Shown here: positions 46,290 through 59,188 of the stretch, piece by piece | Layout of the letters: each line of letters opens with the position of its first letter | Position numbering within the stretch: the first letter of the stretch is position 1 | Source: Patiria pectinifera | Taxonomy: Eukaryota; Echinodermata; Asteroidea; Valvatida; Asterinidae | Assembly (NCBI GenBank): GCA_029964075.1 | Contig: CM057150.1 | Location: forward strand, 6,223,900-6,287,899 | Length of the DNA: 64,000 nt | Direction of reading: 5' to 3' | Program-made: the position numbers and the translations under genes | The notes under the pieces: generated by a model | Database searches by the model: none | What the model saw: the letters and a program-made list of their open reading frames with translations, nothing else | What the model was told of the DNA's origin: nothing

Positions 46290-48160
46290 ATGTTGCAACC
46301 TGACGCTGCTTTTTGCTTCATACCAACATCCCAAATGTCAAAAAAGGAGTTCTAGCAACCCAGTGAGTGGGACTAGCCTATATCAAATCATCAATGAAAA
46401 CAAAAATGTCAGTCATTGCAAAAATGGTGATAAGACATGAATCTGGGACTGAGATTGAGAAACATAATTTCCTATTTTATCAAGAAACACTTAGAAATTT
46501 CCTTGCACTGCACTGTGTTTCTATTCGGTTTTTATCAACTAATGAGGGCGCTGCATTTTAGGTTTGTTACCGTATGCCTATCTGACTTAGGCCTTCGTTA
46601 GGATGCGTTCGTTTAGCTCATTCGAGTCGACACGGGTCAGACCTGTGCATTTCGATTAGCTCACCTGGGGCTCACCCGGGTCAGCCACCACAGACCCTAC
46701 TCGTGGAGCAGAGTCACGTCACGCATGCTTTGTTCATTCCCCGGAAACGGACAAATATGGCGGCTGGAGAGCGGAAATCTCAAGTGGTCTTAATACTTAA
46801 AAAGTTTATTTTATTTGAAGTCTAAGTAATCATTTAGGCCTATTTGAGTTCATTGCGACTTTTGAGGCTATAATTTCAGCCCAACTTTTTTGAGTTTTGC
46901 AATTGACTAAAAAGCAGTAATTCTCAATACTAAGTCCCAATCCGAAATGGGCCTTTTGGCAGTGGCTAAAGCCCCGGCTAAGGGCGTCAGGTGAGGATCC
47001 AGACGTAGGGCTCTGGAGTGCTCTGAAACATGCAAAACTAAATCAGGCCCACTTTACTCACAGTTTAGCCAGGACATTTCTCAAAAAATTCCACTGGGGC
47101 AAAGAAAATGTCCTCAGTATTTCACCAACCAAGTTTGCAGACTCAATTCAATTTTTAAAGGAGACTTTTCTTCAATGTTTTGCACATGAGAGGGAAGTCC
47201 AGTGATTTCAAAATGGGGCTAATACTCGACTGGTACATCATTGTGCATGTCCAACCATGGTCCAACTATTTGAAAATACTGACCTCTTCATTCAGTGTCA
47301 ATAGTCTGGTGGCTTGACTATGGAGAAATGTGTAGTAAATTGAGACTAGTTCCCGCTTCATGCCACATGTTTCTTAAATTCTTCTGGCAAACTACACATC
47401 TCCAGACACTACAATGGCAGTCATCGTATAGATTGACCATGAAAACATAGGTGTAGAGACCACATTTGCGCTATTACCATGTATAGTTTTTGAGATATTG
47501 TCAAAATAGGGATTTTCGGTAATGGCGGTGCTTTATTACGTCATTTCGGACCTCAGGCCACGCCCTAGACCCGGCAGCAATGCATTTTTGTGATGTCCCC
47601 ATGACACCCTTTCACCCTATGAGGTCGACTGCTTTGGCGCTTTTCCCATGAATAAACGTTCTGGGCTCCTGGTCTATATATCTTTGTATCCTTCAGAGAA
47701 GATCTCAACTGAGCATAGGAACGAAACAATTTTAACGTTGAATATAAAATTGCTACAACGAATTCCGTGCATCTCTTTGTTTTTCTTTAAAAGCAACACA
47801 ATTGCTCATAATCACAAGTTGATTGCATACAGTAATATCCTGTTCAAATTTTGGCCTATGACATAAAGGAGAAGATTTACAGTACATACATGCAACTTTT
47901 GAGGCCTCATAACTGGATTACGTTGTTAACACACTTTTAAAAAAGTGTCCGGGTACACATTTTTTTTAAAACCACCTTCAATGAGTGGTTACTTTCAAAA
48001 CCATTTCTGGCAGAATAATTTCACAGGGTGCATGTTTGGGACCAGTTGGCAAAGATCCCGAATGACAATTGTTTGGAGATTCCTAATTTATTAACCGCAG
48101 TAGATAATCACGTCTGTGGAAGTTCTACTGTCCAATCAAACCTGCAGTTCCGCCTACACG
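46290..48160. other. Intergenic, no gene seen
   Basis: No further P450 exon was recognised here although exons 3 onward would be expected on the minus strand. A GC-rich patch near 46600-46760 with ACGGGTCAGACC and CACCCGGGTCAG could be a repeat. Confidence 0.4.
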
Positions 48161-49389
48161 TACCTGAGTATGACTGTGGTCGACCCGCAAAATCCACGGC
48201 CTTCTTCACCAGTGCTTCTCGGACGATCTGAATGCTGTTCAGTACAATCACGTTCCCATTACCAAATCTTAGTTAGAAAACATCTCCGTATTTCTTATGC
48301 AAATCGCCCGTGACCTCCATCGCAGTTTTGGACATAAATGCTGGTCCGAAAAGAAAAAAAGGCACACGAAGTTATATAATAACACAATTCATGCAGTATT
48401 CTGAAGGCGATTGTGTAGTCACGGTCCCCGTTTCTGTTGGAGAAGGAAAACCCAATTTAGGTTTACGTTTTTGACTCTCCCGACCATAAACTGTATAGGT
48501 AGTGACCTTCTTAGAGGGCATGTTTTGTTATTTTATTTCAGTAAATACATGTATACATGAATGCACAAAAGCTCCACTCCTGCATATCCTAGCAAAACTG
48601 AAAAAGGGCATTGCTCTCTATGATGGCTGTTCCGCAGGTATTTAAAGGGGCACTAGGTCCTGAAATCCCCGAAAATGTCTTGTTTTGGATTGTTTACGTA
48701 TTCTATTTCAAACATCTGGTTGAAAGGAAACCAACCTGATGCATGTCTTACCGTTTCCGAGACGAAACAAAAAAAAAACCCGGTTGTTTACATCGGACAC
48801 GACGGAGTACAAATACGTTATTCCTGTCTTATTATTTTAATGTACGATATTACACGTTGTGTGAGTCTATTATGACGTACGTATACAGCACCGTGGTTTC
48901 TTACAAGTCCGCAAAAGGCGAACACTTTACGGATGAAATGATTGAAATCACAACTTACACCCAAACCGCTCGACTTTTGGGGGTCGCAAAAGTGGACCCC
49001 GAAAGTCGTTCTCACACGCATTATACAGGCTTAACACAAAACGCCCAGTTTTGAAAGGATAGTTGTGTGGATGTTTATATCATACTTTTAAATGTTCTGT
49101 CCGATTGACATCATTTCGTTCAAAGCGTGTTTTGAAGCCCAATTGGGCTGTTACAGGACACAGTATCCTTTTAAAACCCCATGCGCCCGGGAAGAGGTCA
49201 TGGCCGCGGCCGCTAATCCTCATTGGAATGCAGTTGCCAGCTGTGGTATGCCGTGGCACTCGGCTAGTGGGTAGTTCCACAGCTGCTGCTTTTGTGCAGT
49301 CCCGCTACCACACAAAAGCTGTGCAGTCATGCGGGCCACTTGCTCTATGTGTGAGGAATGTCCCCATTACACCTCGTCCTTAAGGGGTT

Positions 49390-49421
49390 AAACCATAGAG
49401 CAAAGAAGCTCTATGTTTAAA
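49390..49421. repeat. Small hairpin
   Basis: TAAACCATAGAGC and GCTCTATGTTTAAACC form an inverted repeat around AAAGAA. Confidence 0.5.
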
Positions 49422-49839
49422 CCAACACCAAATGCGAGTGCACAAAGAGCTTTAGCAGTGTAGCAAAGAGGTCATACATGAAAGTTCAGTTCACATTTAC
49501 TTCCATTCTGCACATGACAATTGAATTATACAAGGAATAACAATATAATACAAATCACATACATGGATGCATATTCTGGAATCCGAAGCTTATATAAAGT
49601 GCCTTTAAATAATAATTAATTAAAGAAATACTGAGTGAAATGATGAGACATACAAATTGAACGGACACAACATACAAACGAATATACAGAATACAATTTG
49701 ATCATTTTGAACACGTTCGTTGTGCCGTATTTTTCATCAAATTTCTTGGCAATGACAGATCCAACACTCGCGTAAATTCACAGAAAGCCTAACGAGTAAG
49801 TGATTAACCTATAGGGCAACATTATACATGGTTAATACG

Positions 49840-49981
49840 CCTCTACTAATGACGTCGCACTTTGTTTACGTGTGTGCTTTCCTAGATCCTATGGTGCTCA
49901 GTAAGCCGTATATAGGCCCCCACTGGCTCCATAGGAAAGTGCACATGTAAACAAAGTGTTACGTCGTTACTACAGAGGCTT
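49840..49981. mobile_element. Short MITE in the P450 intron
   Basis: GCCTCTACTAATGACGTCGC, then ACTTTGTTTACGTG, pairs with its inverse at 49933-49981, giving imperfect inverted ends of about 47 bp. About 140 bp, no coding. Confidence 0.6.
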
Positions 49982-50459
49982 GTTATACTTATGTGAACGG
50001 ATGTGTCGCGTGACAATGAATCTCGAGTGTATTTACGCGAGGACGGAGCGTGATGGCGGTGTTTACAACGCCACGTGCACGGTGCTACCCGGACAGGTGC
50101 CATGGTATAGAGCCCTGGCGACTATTGATAGGAGATACAAACATTGCCAGTCACAGCACAACAGGGAAAGCAGTGTTATCAGAACACACGAATTAAGCTT
50201 GACAAATGTTTCCATCTGTCTCTCTCAGTCAATGCTCCAATCCCGCCCCCACCTGTGCTGTAGCTTCCACGGTGCATGTCCAACAAGTGCCGACTCACCT
50301 GTAACATTCCCCACAATAGGTAAAGCAAACGGCCCTGGTGGAAAGTTAGGGGGTCGCTTTGAGCTCTTGTACAAAGCATACAGCCCTAGGATTGCCAAAG
50401 CAGCCAACACTGTGGTCACATTCTGATACCAATCACCACTCAAAACAGCCATTTTATTT

Positions 50460-52290
50460 GGTGCCAGATGCTGTACGTCTGGCTGACAAATTAAAGCTCG
50501 CTGACGAAATACTCAGACAGACAGGGTACGTGGTACATTTACAGAATGCAGGGCCCACTTGGATAATATCCGCGACTTCTGATCTTTGGAACTCCGGTCA
50601 AAGTTTATGCAATAGGGGAATCCCACTACGACGAGTGCAGCGTCGATCTGCGCACTTCCGCGTTTGAAAACGAGGCTGGCTAAGTCAGCAGGGTGCAGTG
50701 CACTAATTCAAGTGAGAATTTCTACGCGAGTTCATTAGCATGAAATGTACCCGGCCGCCACGACTTCTTTCAAAACTGAAACTGGTTGGTTTTAAAAACG
50801 GTGGAATTGTGTAAATATAGCCAAGGATCAACTTCCTGGTTTTTGGGCTTCCATCTGGGGGTAGGCTTGATAAAATTACGGTTGAAAAAATGGGTCCTAT
50901 TTGCCTGAGAAAGTGGAAGGATGCTTCTTGTAATATGGCTACATGCAGGCTTGGGAACTATCACTTTTCGGGAGATGATTTTGTTTTGGTGTGAATATTT
51001 GAAAATGTAATTGATTAATCTACCCACAATTGAAAAGAAATAAAAAGATGAAGGACACGACAATTATTTATTTTTTGTTTGAGAAACCCCAGTAATGTCG
51101 GCTTGCACGTTATAAATTCGGTCGATTTTACACTGTTTTCAAAGGGGCTTGAATTAGTTCAGTGCACCCTATATTTCAAAATGGCGGCCCCAGGATTCAT
51201 GGGTGCAACAGTGCAAAAAATTCCCATAGCCACTAGTGCTAAATGCCCATACTTCAAAATTCTTTTAAAAATACTCAGAACTCTCACAGGTATTTAAGCT
51301 GCACAGAAAAATGATGATCGACATGTCATCTTTCAATTTCTTTTCATTTTTTGGTGGGTTGACCATTGACTTTTCGAGAAATTTTCGCCCAAAGAAGACG
51401 ACCCCTATTTTCCTCAAAGCGGAACGATCTTGAAAAACGATCCCTCCACAACATGGCAAAATAGCGCCACTTTCGAGCCCTATTGTATCCAAAATGCTCA
51501 GAATTGGAAGCCCCGAGTCCGGGCCAGAGGTTCATTTTCATATCTCGTCAATTCCCCAATGTTATGGCTCTCAGAACTCTCTAATATAGAATGATTTTGA
51601 GGGTATAACTTTTATCCGTGAGCTCGGCGGATGGGTTTAGGCCTATTTACAGGTGTGCACCCTCATGCGGGCGGGGGATTCAAATACGGTTGCTTTTGTT
51701 TACGTTAGTCGTAGAAGCCGATTGAGAGACAAGAACAATCTTCAGGCGACAGTTTTCTGAATAAAACTGAATAAAGCATGTATACAGGGCATAGCCTCAT
51801 CCAAAGTGCATGTGGTAATTGATGTGCATGATATTCAGACTATGAAACTGGCTACAGTATATAACCCTATAGCTCAGGCCAACCTTAACCCTCACGGGGT
51901 ATATACCTAATGGAGGGCAACCTGAACGGATCGCAAACCTGGCGGAGGCGGGGTAACCCTAATGAAACGTAACCGTAACTCGAATTGGGTGAGTTTGTGT
52001 TACATACCCTATGTGGACTTGTGAACAAAAGAGGTCCACATAATGCAGGTTGTGTTAACCTTATGTGGACTAAGCCGTGTCCACATAAGGTTTTGCCCTT
52101 TCTGGAAAACAGGTTTAGAGGCATTTTTGGGTTAGGTTTATTTGTAGCAGAATGAAGAGAAACACTATAGGGAATCATAAAAAAAAATTGGGTTAAAAGA
52201 GTTTTCACAGTTTAAGTAAAGTTATTTTTTTGTACCGAGTTTTCTTAACTTCACGAAAACAAAGCAATGTCCACACAAGGTATGTAACAC
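50460..52290. other. Intergenic with a dispersed repeat, no gene seen
   Basis: Bases 51170-51600 resemble the inverse of 21360-21800. Bases 51880-52290 hold diverged phrases such as TTATGTGGACT repeated (52009, 52030 and 52070), but no gene. Confidence 0.4.
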
Positions 52291-52296
52291 ACGTCT

Positions 52297-52297
<1 letters not shown>

Positions 52298-52329
<32 letters not shown>
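52298..52329. repeat. (GT)n microsatellite
   Basis: About 15 GT units followed by a G-run. Confidence 0.95.
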
Positions 52330-52331
<2 letters not shown>

Positions 52332-54128
52332 GGGGTAGTTAAAGGGGGTACGTGGTGGGGGTATCCATTGAAGACGTGAGCCTGCTAAGTAAAACCTTCA
52401 ATACATTTCCTCCCCGCCCTTTAAAGATATTTGATTTACAAGATAACCACGCACCCCCACCCAAAAAAGGGAAGTAAATACTCAAATAATACACACAAAA
52501 AAGATAGTAAACAAAATAAAAATGCCCTCATGCGCTCACCAAACAACCCATGGGCTTTATATTGAAATGAAAGTTAGGTAAAATCTTAATGTTTTGTACT
52601 TGCGAAGAGAAATGAAAGCAACTTAATTTATAATAAATTCCAGTGTGCTTCAATGCATAATCTAAAATTTGCAATTAATCATTCTCTAATGTTTAAAGCC
52701 ATTTAAAAAAAAAAGACAGTAAAATAAGGCTGCATTGTGCCTGCATAAATAGTCTGGCTCCATCCCATTCAACAGTTAACAATTAGTAAGATACATTTAG
52801 GGAACTCGACAAAAATGGCCAACTCGTGAATAAGGACAAAAATGGCCAACTCGCGTAAATAACACCCACACGTTCACCCACGAACATTTGGCACAAATAG
52901 AACCTTCATGGTTACCTCGCGTTTCTTATTCATTTTAGGTCAGTTATCATCACGCAAAAACCCCCAAACAAAACGCAGAAGATCGTTCGTCCTTGCACAA
53001 CGCCTAGATGGGCTTTAAATCCAAATACAGATGGACATTGCCCCTGGCAGAAAATGTAGCAAGTGCAAGTTTCAATTTCAATTAACAAGGAACTGAAGAG
53101 TTATCAGGACTTAAAACAAAAGCACTCGAGTGACAAGGGAAAGGTGTTGGTGTTTGGAAAACTTCGGACACGGGAGGAATCCTGTCTGGTTTCGTCAATT
53201 GCGACACCATGGCCTTATATTGGTCAAAATAGGCCTGGGAATTGAGTGTGCGTTCCGTTAACCAAATTCATGAAACTGCAATAATGTGATGCGATAAATG
53301 CATGCACCTGTTGCTTATGCAATGTTATGCACATATTCCGACCTAGAAAGAGCATTGACCTTCGATTACCATAATGCAATGCAAATTCGGCACTGATCTT
53401 GCATGCAATATTGTCATGAATTTATTGATGAGCAAAGTAAGAAAGAACTATTTCGGGTCGTGTGGTAATAAAGCAAACCAAGAATTATTTAGAAATTCAC
53501 CCTCACGTCAACACAGAGACTCACGGCTTTGCTTGTAATCCTGCAGTCTTGTTTCGACAACACTTAATTTCGTACAATATGAAGCAACTGGTTGAATGAG
53601 CTTCAGAAACTTTTCTGATACTGAACTCAATATTGAGCCTGCCCTAACCTGTAGGCCTATAACGCCAAAAGCCTTGCATCCAATGGCGTCTGACCAACCC
53701 TACTCGCCATTATAGAGCGTGTAAGTTGACCCCGAGAATGTACGAGATTTTACGAGAAACCTATCTTCCAGGCACTTCGAATAGGAGCCTCAACGTGTAA
53801 AGCGAGTATAGTTTCTCGAAATAGTTTGTATTGACGAGGTTCTTTTTACTGAACGGTACATACAAACTTTTAAACAGTAATTTTTCATTTCAATTTACAA
53901 AATGATAACGATACTTGAAATTATAAGATGGAATTTTGCGTCGGGGTGATATCAATCAAATTAGGTTTTTGCCCTTCACTTTCACTCGGGAGGTAACACA
54001 CTGAGTATACAGTGTTTAAACGTCGGTGAAGGGCAAAAAGCTAATTTGATTGATAAATATTTGATTGATATTTCAAATAAGGGAAAAGTAGACCGAAAAA
54101 GCCGAGATACGTCATACGTACGTCATTC
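52330..54128. other. Intergenic, no gene seen
   Basis: Nothing recognised. Around 52555-52800 there is weak resemblance to 34800-35040 of the gene I intron (CTTGCGAAGAGAAATGAAAG, AGTCTGGCTCCATCC), so it may be an old fragment of the cluster or a shared repeat. Confidence 0.4.
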
Positions 54129-54320
54129 GTCATTGTGGGCATGTGTGGTCTCGCGGAAGGGCACAGGATTCATGTTTAGTGAGATTGTGGGTTCGAGCCC
54201 CGCCGTGGCCATGCGTGTTGTGCCCTTGAGTAAGGCGCTTTACCTCAATTACTCCTCTCAACCCAGTTGTTAAATGAGTACCGGCATTATCCATTGCTGG
54301 GTTTGGCGATAGCCCCACAG
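54129..54320 (+). mobile_element. tRNA-derived SINE
   Basis: GTGGTCTCGCGGAAGGGCAC has an A-box-like context. A B box GGTTCGAGCC lies at 54190. TGCCCTTGAGTAAGGCGCTT and TTACTCCTCTCAACCCAGTT follow, a body shared by many marine invertebrate SINEs. The 3' end is uncertain. Confidence 0.7.
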
Positions 54321-55995
54321 CAACATTTCATGGACCATACCCCCACGGCAGCATTTCATGGACTCGAGTCTGGCCAAATCGCTTCAAAAGAGAGATGGGC
54401 ACTCCGTTCCAGTGAACAAAGGCTCGTCTCCCTTCGCCATTGTTCTCGTTCACGCCAGTCTTTCTAAAGCGTAGACCATACAGTATAAGGCGGTCGTCGC
54501 ATATTAACGTGTACGAACGTACGCTCACGTCCGCACACGTACGTCGGCGCCAAAGGATGCAAGGAAAACATTTTGTCCCTACTTTTCTTCAATAATTTAG
54601 ACAGTCATGCATGTCTTTATATTTATGTTAAAGTTAATTTTGAATTTATCATCCATATTAATGGCCTTTCACGGTTCAGATCTTCGTAAAAACAAAGTAT
54701 TATAGTTAAAAGTAAAATTTACTAACATCTGAAAGTATTTTACTTTTTGCTGTTGGCTTTTGCTAGACTATACGTTTTACGTCGTTTTGTGTGAATAAAA
54801 AGGAGTAAATGCCCTAGTTTTCAAGTATTTACACCAGTCATATTTTAAAGCTAAGCTGGGGCCTTGAAAATATAAAGCTAATATTTCTGCGCAAAAATGC
54901 CTTCATCCATTTATGTTCATCGCGTAAAAGTAATACAAAAACCTTCATAAACTATTATAATACCCATATACTTTATTTCCAATCACATTTATGCGACATT
55001 TAAATATTTGTTTTATTGTATATATCATTACTGGACCAAAAAACCCAATAATTTCGATAGGCGAAGTGTTGCCATGTTAATTTTGTACACTTTGTTAACT
55101 GAACTACTTGAAGTAAACTGTTAGTGAACTGAGAAAACTGAAGTTGAACGACTTTCGGACTGTGAACTATAGAACGAATAATTATGAAGTGGAACTGCGG
55201 AACTGCTCGTGGAGCAGTGTTTATATACTGTGGAAACAGGGTGCAGTTGGATAAGAGATACTTAAGAAAGGATAAAAAAAAGTCATGCATCTTGATTTCG
55301 TTGATTCTCAGAAATAGCAACATGGCTATGGATGACAAAATAACATCTTAGAGCAACGAACCAGTAAGTTCTGGTGCACTTAGAAATGTTCAATGTGAAA
55401 TGACCAATACACACTGTGCAGGTGAGAGTGTGGGTGTTTGTATGAGGACAGGTATAAGTAATGCGTTCAGGATATTTGGATCGTGTCACAGGTCACAGGT
55501 CACAGGTCGGGATTCTATCCAAATCCATGACAGATTTGACCTGAAACTTTCCGGCTAAAATTAACTCTTCCCGAAACTCGTTCTTGACCAGAAAAAACGT
55601 TTTCGTGATCCATTTTTTTTCGCGGAAATAAAATGCTACTTTGACCCAAAGAGTATCGGGCCAATCCTGACCCAGATTTTGTGTCGAGTTTGTTCTAGGC
55701 ATTAAAAAAAAAAGATATTATGTTACTATGATGTCAATACAGTATGTTAACCACGATTAGTAAGCATTGTATTATACTCGCTTTGTAATAATATACAATT
55801 TGTTATCACGAATTTCTGACGGAAAATTCCCGTTACTACTGTTTTGTCCTAGTTTTGTTTTCTTCAAAATTTAGCGTAAAGCAACTTTTAGGTTAACGGA
55901 TGGAAAGCTTTGAAGAGAAAATAGGTTGCTTCTGTGCTGTAACTGAAAGATGTCTCAAAGTTGCACTTGCACTGAAATTCTGAAAGTTCTTCCAT
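54321..55995. other. Intergenic, no gene seen
   Basis: AT-rich. (TCACAGG)3 at about 55487-55507. No exon recognised between the SINE and the GPCR. Confidence 0.4.
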
Positions 55996-56017
55996 GATAA
56001 TGTTCGAACCTCTTCTT

Positions 56018-56932
56018 TTACAAACCAGTCTCAGCAAGGGTATTCTCATTAGTAGTCAGATCAGCTTCAATTTGGTTAGGTTCTGCCCTAATGACACAAC
56101 GACAGAACATGGCATACAAACCCTCTCTGAAACCATCCAATCGCCACCAGTATATCAACGGATTGATCAAGGTAGAGAGAGTGTACAGCAAGTAAGTCCC
56201 CCAAACCCACGCCACGAAGACTCCATCCTGCATGAGAGATGGATTAAAAAATACATACATCCTCAGCGCGAAAGCAGGAGCCCAAGAAACAAATGATACC
56301 ACCAGAATGAGAACAAACATGACCAATAAACGACGAGTCTGCTGGACTCGGGTTTGATGTTGCTCCTCGTTCGCACTGATGCCTGCCGCGGATGCAAGAG
56401 GTGGAGTGTAATGCTTGATCTTACGGAAAGCCAAGTAATAAACAAGAGCGGTGATAGCCCAAACGATGCACCCTGCCAATGAGCCTCCAAATTCGTGTAC
56501 CCCATACAAAACCCATCTTGGGACAGCGTTATAAATCACCAAGCCATACACGAGACTTGAACACCACAAAATGATACAAACCCCAATCAAGCGATACATA
56601 GTCACCAGTGAATCGTAGCGAGTCGGTGGCATGAGGGACAGGGCCAGATAACGATTGATAGCAACGGCCAGAATCATGGAGACTATGTAAGCTCCGGTGA
56701 CAAGGCCGTTGAAAACGTCTTTTGTCGGCTGCCAAGGATATGATATGGCTAAGACGGAGAAGATCAAGTCGGCCAGCGCCAGGTTGAACACGAAGGCGTA
56801 GTACTTGATGCGGAGCTTTTTGGTCTCAGCAAACACTGCAATCGCAAGGAGATTTTCGAGCATTGCCAGTGAACAGACGCCACTTATACAATACTGCAGC
56901 ACGTCGATCATCGTACGGGGATTTACGGCCAT
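56018..56932 (-). CDS. Orphan rhodopsin-like (class A) G-protein-coupled receptor, 304 aa
   Basis: A single coding exon with seven hydrophobic segments and class A landmarks. These are EN at residues 26-27 in TM1 (usually GN), LALAD 51-55 in TM2, NRY 93-95 at the end of TM3 (usually DRY), W123 in TM4, YYLAF in TM5, SWAP 216-219 in TM6 (the CWxP motif) and NPLIY 257-261 in TM7. The N-terminus is short and the C-tail about 40 residues. The TM3 position that normally holds the disulphide Cys is Pro, and the second outer loop has no Cys. It acts at the plasma membrane; the ligand is unknown. Lineage-specific expansions of such intronless receptors are known in echinoderms and other deuterostomes. 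An AG acceptor at about 56957 implies an upstream non-coding exon. It looks intact. Confidence 0.93.
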   Translation of the reverse strand: MAVNPRTMIDVLQYCISGVCSLAMLENLLAIAVFAETKKLRIKYYAFVFNLALADLIFSVLAISYPWQPTKDVFNGLVTGAYIVSMILAVAINRYLALSLMPPTRYDSLVTMYRLIGVCIILWCSSLVYGLVIYNAVPRWVLYGVHEFGGSLAGCIVWAITALVYYLAFRKIKHYTPPLASAAGISANEEQHQTRVQQTRRLLVMFVLILVVSFVSWAPAFALRMYVFFNPSLMQDGVFVAWVWGTYLLYTLSTLINPLIYWWRLDGFREGLYAMFCRCVIRAEPNQIEADLTTNENTLAETGL

Positions 56933-57161
56933 TTTTCAGATACTCTACACTCTGAAATAGAGGATAACAGAATACGAACTAAGTTTTGTTGTCACTTCGA
57001 TTATTGTTTGTTTTTCTTCTAAAAATAATCCGAAAGTAAGTAGACCTTCATCAGTTAACCGCCACTTGATATAAAGTTCCTTTTATTTTCAAACATGTAG
57101 GCATAAGCCTATACTCAGTTGCTGGGCATCTGTCTGTACAAAGTTAGGTATTACATCTCAC

Positions 57162-57216
57162 CTGGTACATAAATGGAGGGCGGAATTCCAGATGCTTTGC
57201 GATCTTTGTAGAAGGC
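57162..57216 (-). other. Probable 5' UTR exon of the GPCR gene
   Basis: The minus strand shows acceptor TACCTACAG|GCCTTC and donor CCAG|GTGAGATG around 55 bp. The GPCR exon has an acceptor TCTATTTCAG about 24 bp before its ATG. Inferred from splice sites only. Confidence 0.4.
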
Positions 57217-57957
57217 CTGTAGGTAAACAACAAATTGAAACAAATCGACCAATTAATAACTTCATTGTGGAAACAGATCCACTTCATGTTCTTTGTAACT
57301 AACATAATAAGCGTTGCATAAAGTTTGTTGGTACATCGGTTATAGTTCCATTAAGTTTCAAGCATTGAAAAGCACACGGCTACGACACAATACATTGCCA
57401 ACACAAAAAAATGCAAAACTACCGTATAATCACCTGCAATTGCCAGCTTGTTTGCCGTTCGCTTCAAGTTGAACTGAACACCACGAAGTTTCCTGTCTCG
57501 TTGTCAATTGCCAAATTGTTTTTACTTAATTTTAAAAGGAAAACCATAGCAGCTTTCTTGCCTCTAACGCTAGAACGTTCAATCTGAGAGCTGGCCTTTT
57601 GGTGTAGGAATTTATTTTAAACGGTAGCCGTATGGCAACCCGTTTACTATTGAATACCATCACGAAGCTGATGTTGTCGATGCAGGATGATAACATTGCA
57701 AGGTGAGATTCAGTGGTCGTGTGAGGGGGAATTTCTGAATAACTCTTTGTTTGCTTTATTACGACACCACCTGTGAGCAAATGGTTTTTCCTTCCTCTGC
57801 CCATTAATAACATCTTGCAAAAATGTCCCCTGTTCAATATTGATACCACATGCATTTCCATGCTAAATTGTGAATTAACACACGGCCGTAACGATGGGTA
57901 CCAGATGGCCCTTAAGGCCGGAACTTATCCCAAGGCCTATTTTGACGAAACTACGGT
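57217..57957. other. Intergenic, no gene seen
   Basis: Nothing recognised; a 109-codon minus-strand frame (57532-57861) has no known features. Confidence 0.4.
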
Positions 57958-57965
57958 CGGCTGGG

Positions 57966-58170
57966 CAGTGGCGTAGCCAGGAATTTTTTAGTGGCGGGGG
58001 TTGGGGGGTTGGCGCTGGGGGGCTGGAACTTTTCATGGGGGGGAGTCATGTGGATCAATGATAAGTTTTTTAGAAACTCAAAATCTCAGTGGGGGGCGAC
58101 TGGGGGGGGGGGCGACAAGGTTTCATGGGGGGGCTGTCAACCCCCCGCGCGCCCCGTGGCTACGCCACTG
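57966..58170. mobile_element. hAT-like MITE, 205 bp
   Basis: CAGTGGCGTAGCCA at the left pairs with TGGCTACGCCACTG at the right. The 8-bp flanks CGGCTGGG and CAACTGGG agree at six of eight bases. The G-rich interior has no gene. CAGTGGCGTAGC ends are typical of hAT MITEs. Confidence 0.85.
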
Positions 58171-59188
58171 CAACTGGGCACCAATATCACGTGACTAATC
58201 TGAACAAGATTCCTCCCGGTTCTTTTACGCTGCCATTTGGATATGTTAGCGACTGGTTCAGGTGTTTTCTGGTAAAAAAAATGTGTTGTATTTGCCGACG
58301 GAAGGCCTCCACTTTTATTTTTTAATTCCCTGAACATTTTCAGCTCGCATTTGTTTCTAGGCGTACTGCCAATCGCTATTTGGATTTGAAGCCCATTTTG
58401 GCGTTGGGCCTCGCGTATGTACATAGTTTGGGTGAGGGCAGAGATTTGCTACGTCACGTTATATTTAAAATTATTTTAAAAATTATCTTTTTGCCTATTT
58501 ACGACACATCCCGCGAAGAAATGAATTGTCTTTACTTTGCTTATTAATAACATCATAACAATTTTGCACGCGTGATGTCGAATTCGGTAATAAAAGCCAA
58601 ATGCACATTTCTGTATTTTAAAACTCGGAATTAATGAACAGTCGATAGGATCAAATCTAGATTTTTTTTCGAGGCCGGAACATGTGCATCGATTACGTAA
58701 CATAGCAACAAGTTCATGCAGCCTTTATTGCATTACATTCTTAGCTCCGCCAGGGAGGTTATGTTGGGGTGTTTGGGTGCTTGTTTGTTTGTTTGTTGGC
58801 TTGCTTGCTTGCTTGTTTTGTTTTTGTTTTTAGCATGTTAGGGATGCGTGTACTAATTTTTACTGGTTTTATTATTTACAATAGTTTTTTTTAACTTGTT
58901 TTTCGTTTGTGTTTGCATGTAGGACTTATTTTGTGATTTTATTCTTAAATTAATCTTCTTAATCTGCACTTTTGTCTATTGTCGTTTTCATATACACATT
59001 TATAGTGTTTATGTTAAACCCGTTCATGTCTTTTTTATTTAATGATTATAATTTAACGGTTATAGTTTTATATGATCTTATTTTCTATCTGTTTTGATAA
59101 TTTTATACACTTTTAATCCTTTAAATTGTTAGTTTTTGTTTTTATTAATTTTTAAGTTACATGCTCAGGGCCCCGTATTGTGGAAAAA
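58171..59188. other. Intergenic, simple-sequence rich
   Basis: A GTTT/GCTT simple repeat at about 58780-58836 and a T-rich stretch to 59160. No gene seen. Confidence 0.5.

Larger units (their letters stand above)
48164..50452 (-). pseudogene. Cytochrome P450 (CYP2-type), exons 1-2 only, stop in exon 2
   Basis: Exon 1 (50452-50299) encodes an N-terminal membrane anchor (about residues 11-28) and the proline hinge PPNFPPGPFALPIVGNV, ending at CAG|GTGAGT in phase 1. Exon 2 (48340-48164) follows a pyrimidine-rich acceptor in matching phase. It encodes HKKYGDVF, then a stop, LRFGNGNVIVLNSIQIVREA and LVKKAVDFAGRP, which are typical CYP2 helix A to B sequence. The stop TAA (48273-48275) sits where the family has Ser, so TCA to TAA is the likely single change. 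The donor CAG|GTACGT is good. Exons for the oxygen-binding helix and the heme-binding Cys were not seen down to 41 kb. It is a truncated pseudogene, or an allele with error plus a long intron. P450s of this clan are microsomal monooxygenases. Confidence 0.8.

Noticed and set aside
51885-52208. 107-codon minus frame
   Set aside because: Repetitive phrases (TTATGTGGACT type) and no recognisable domain.
55493-55702. 69-codon minus frame ending DLDRIPTCDL
   Set aside because: No family recognised and no splice evidence; it resembles repeat-derived frames.
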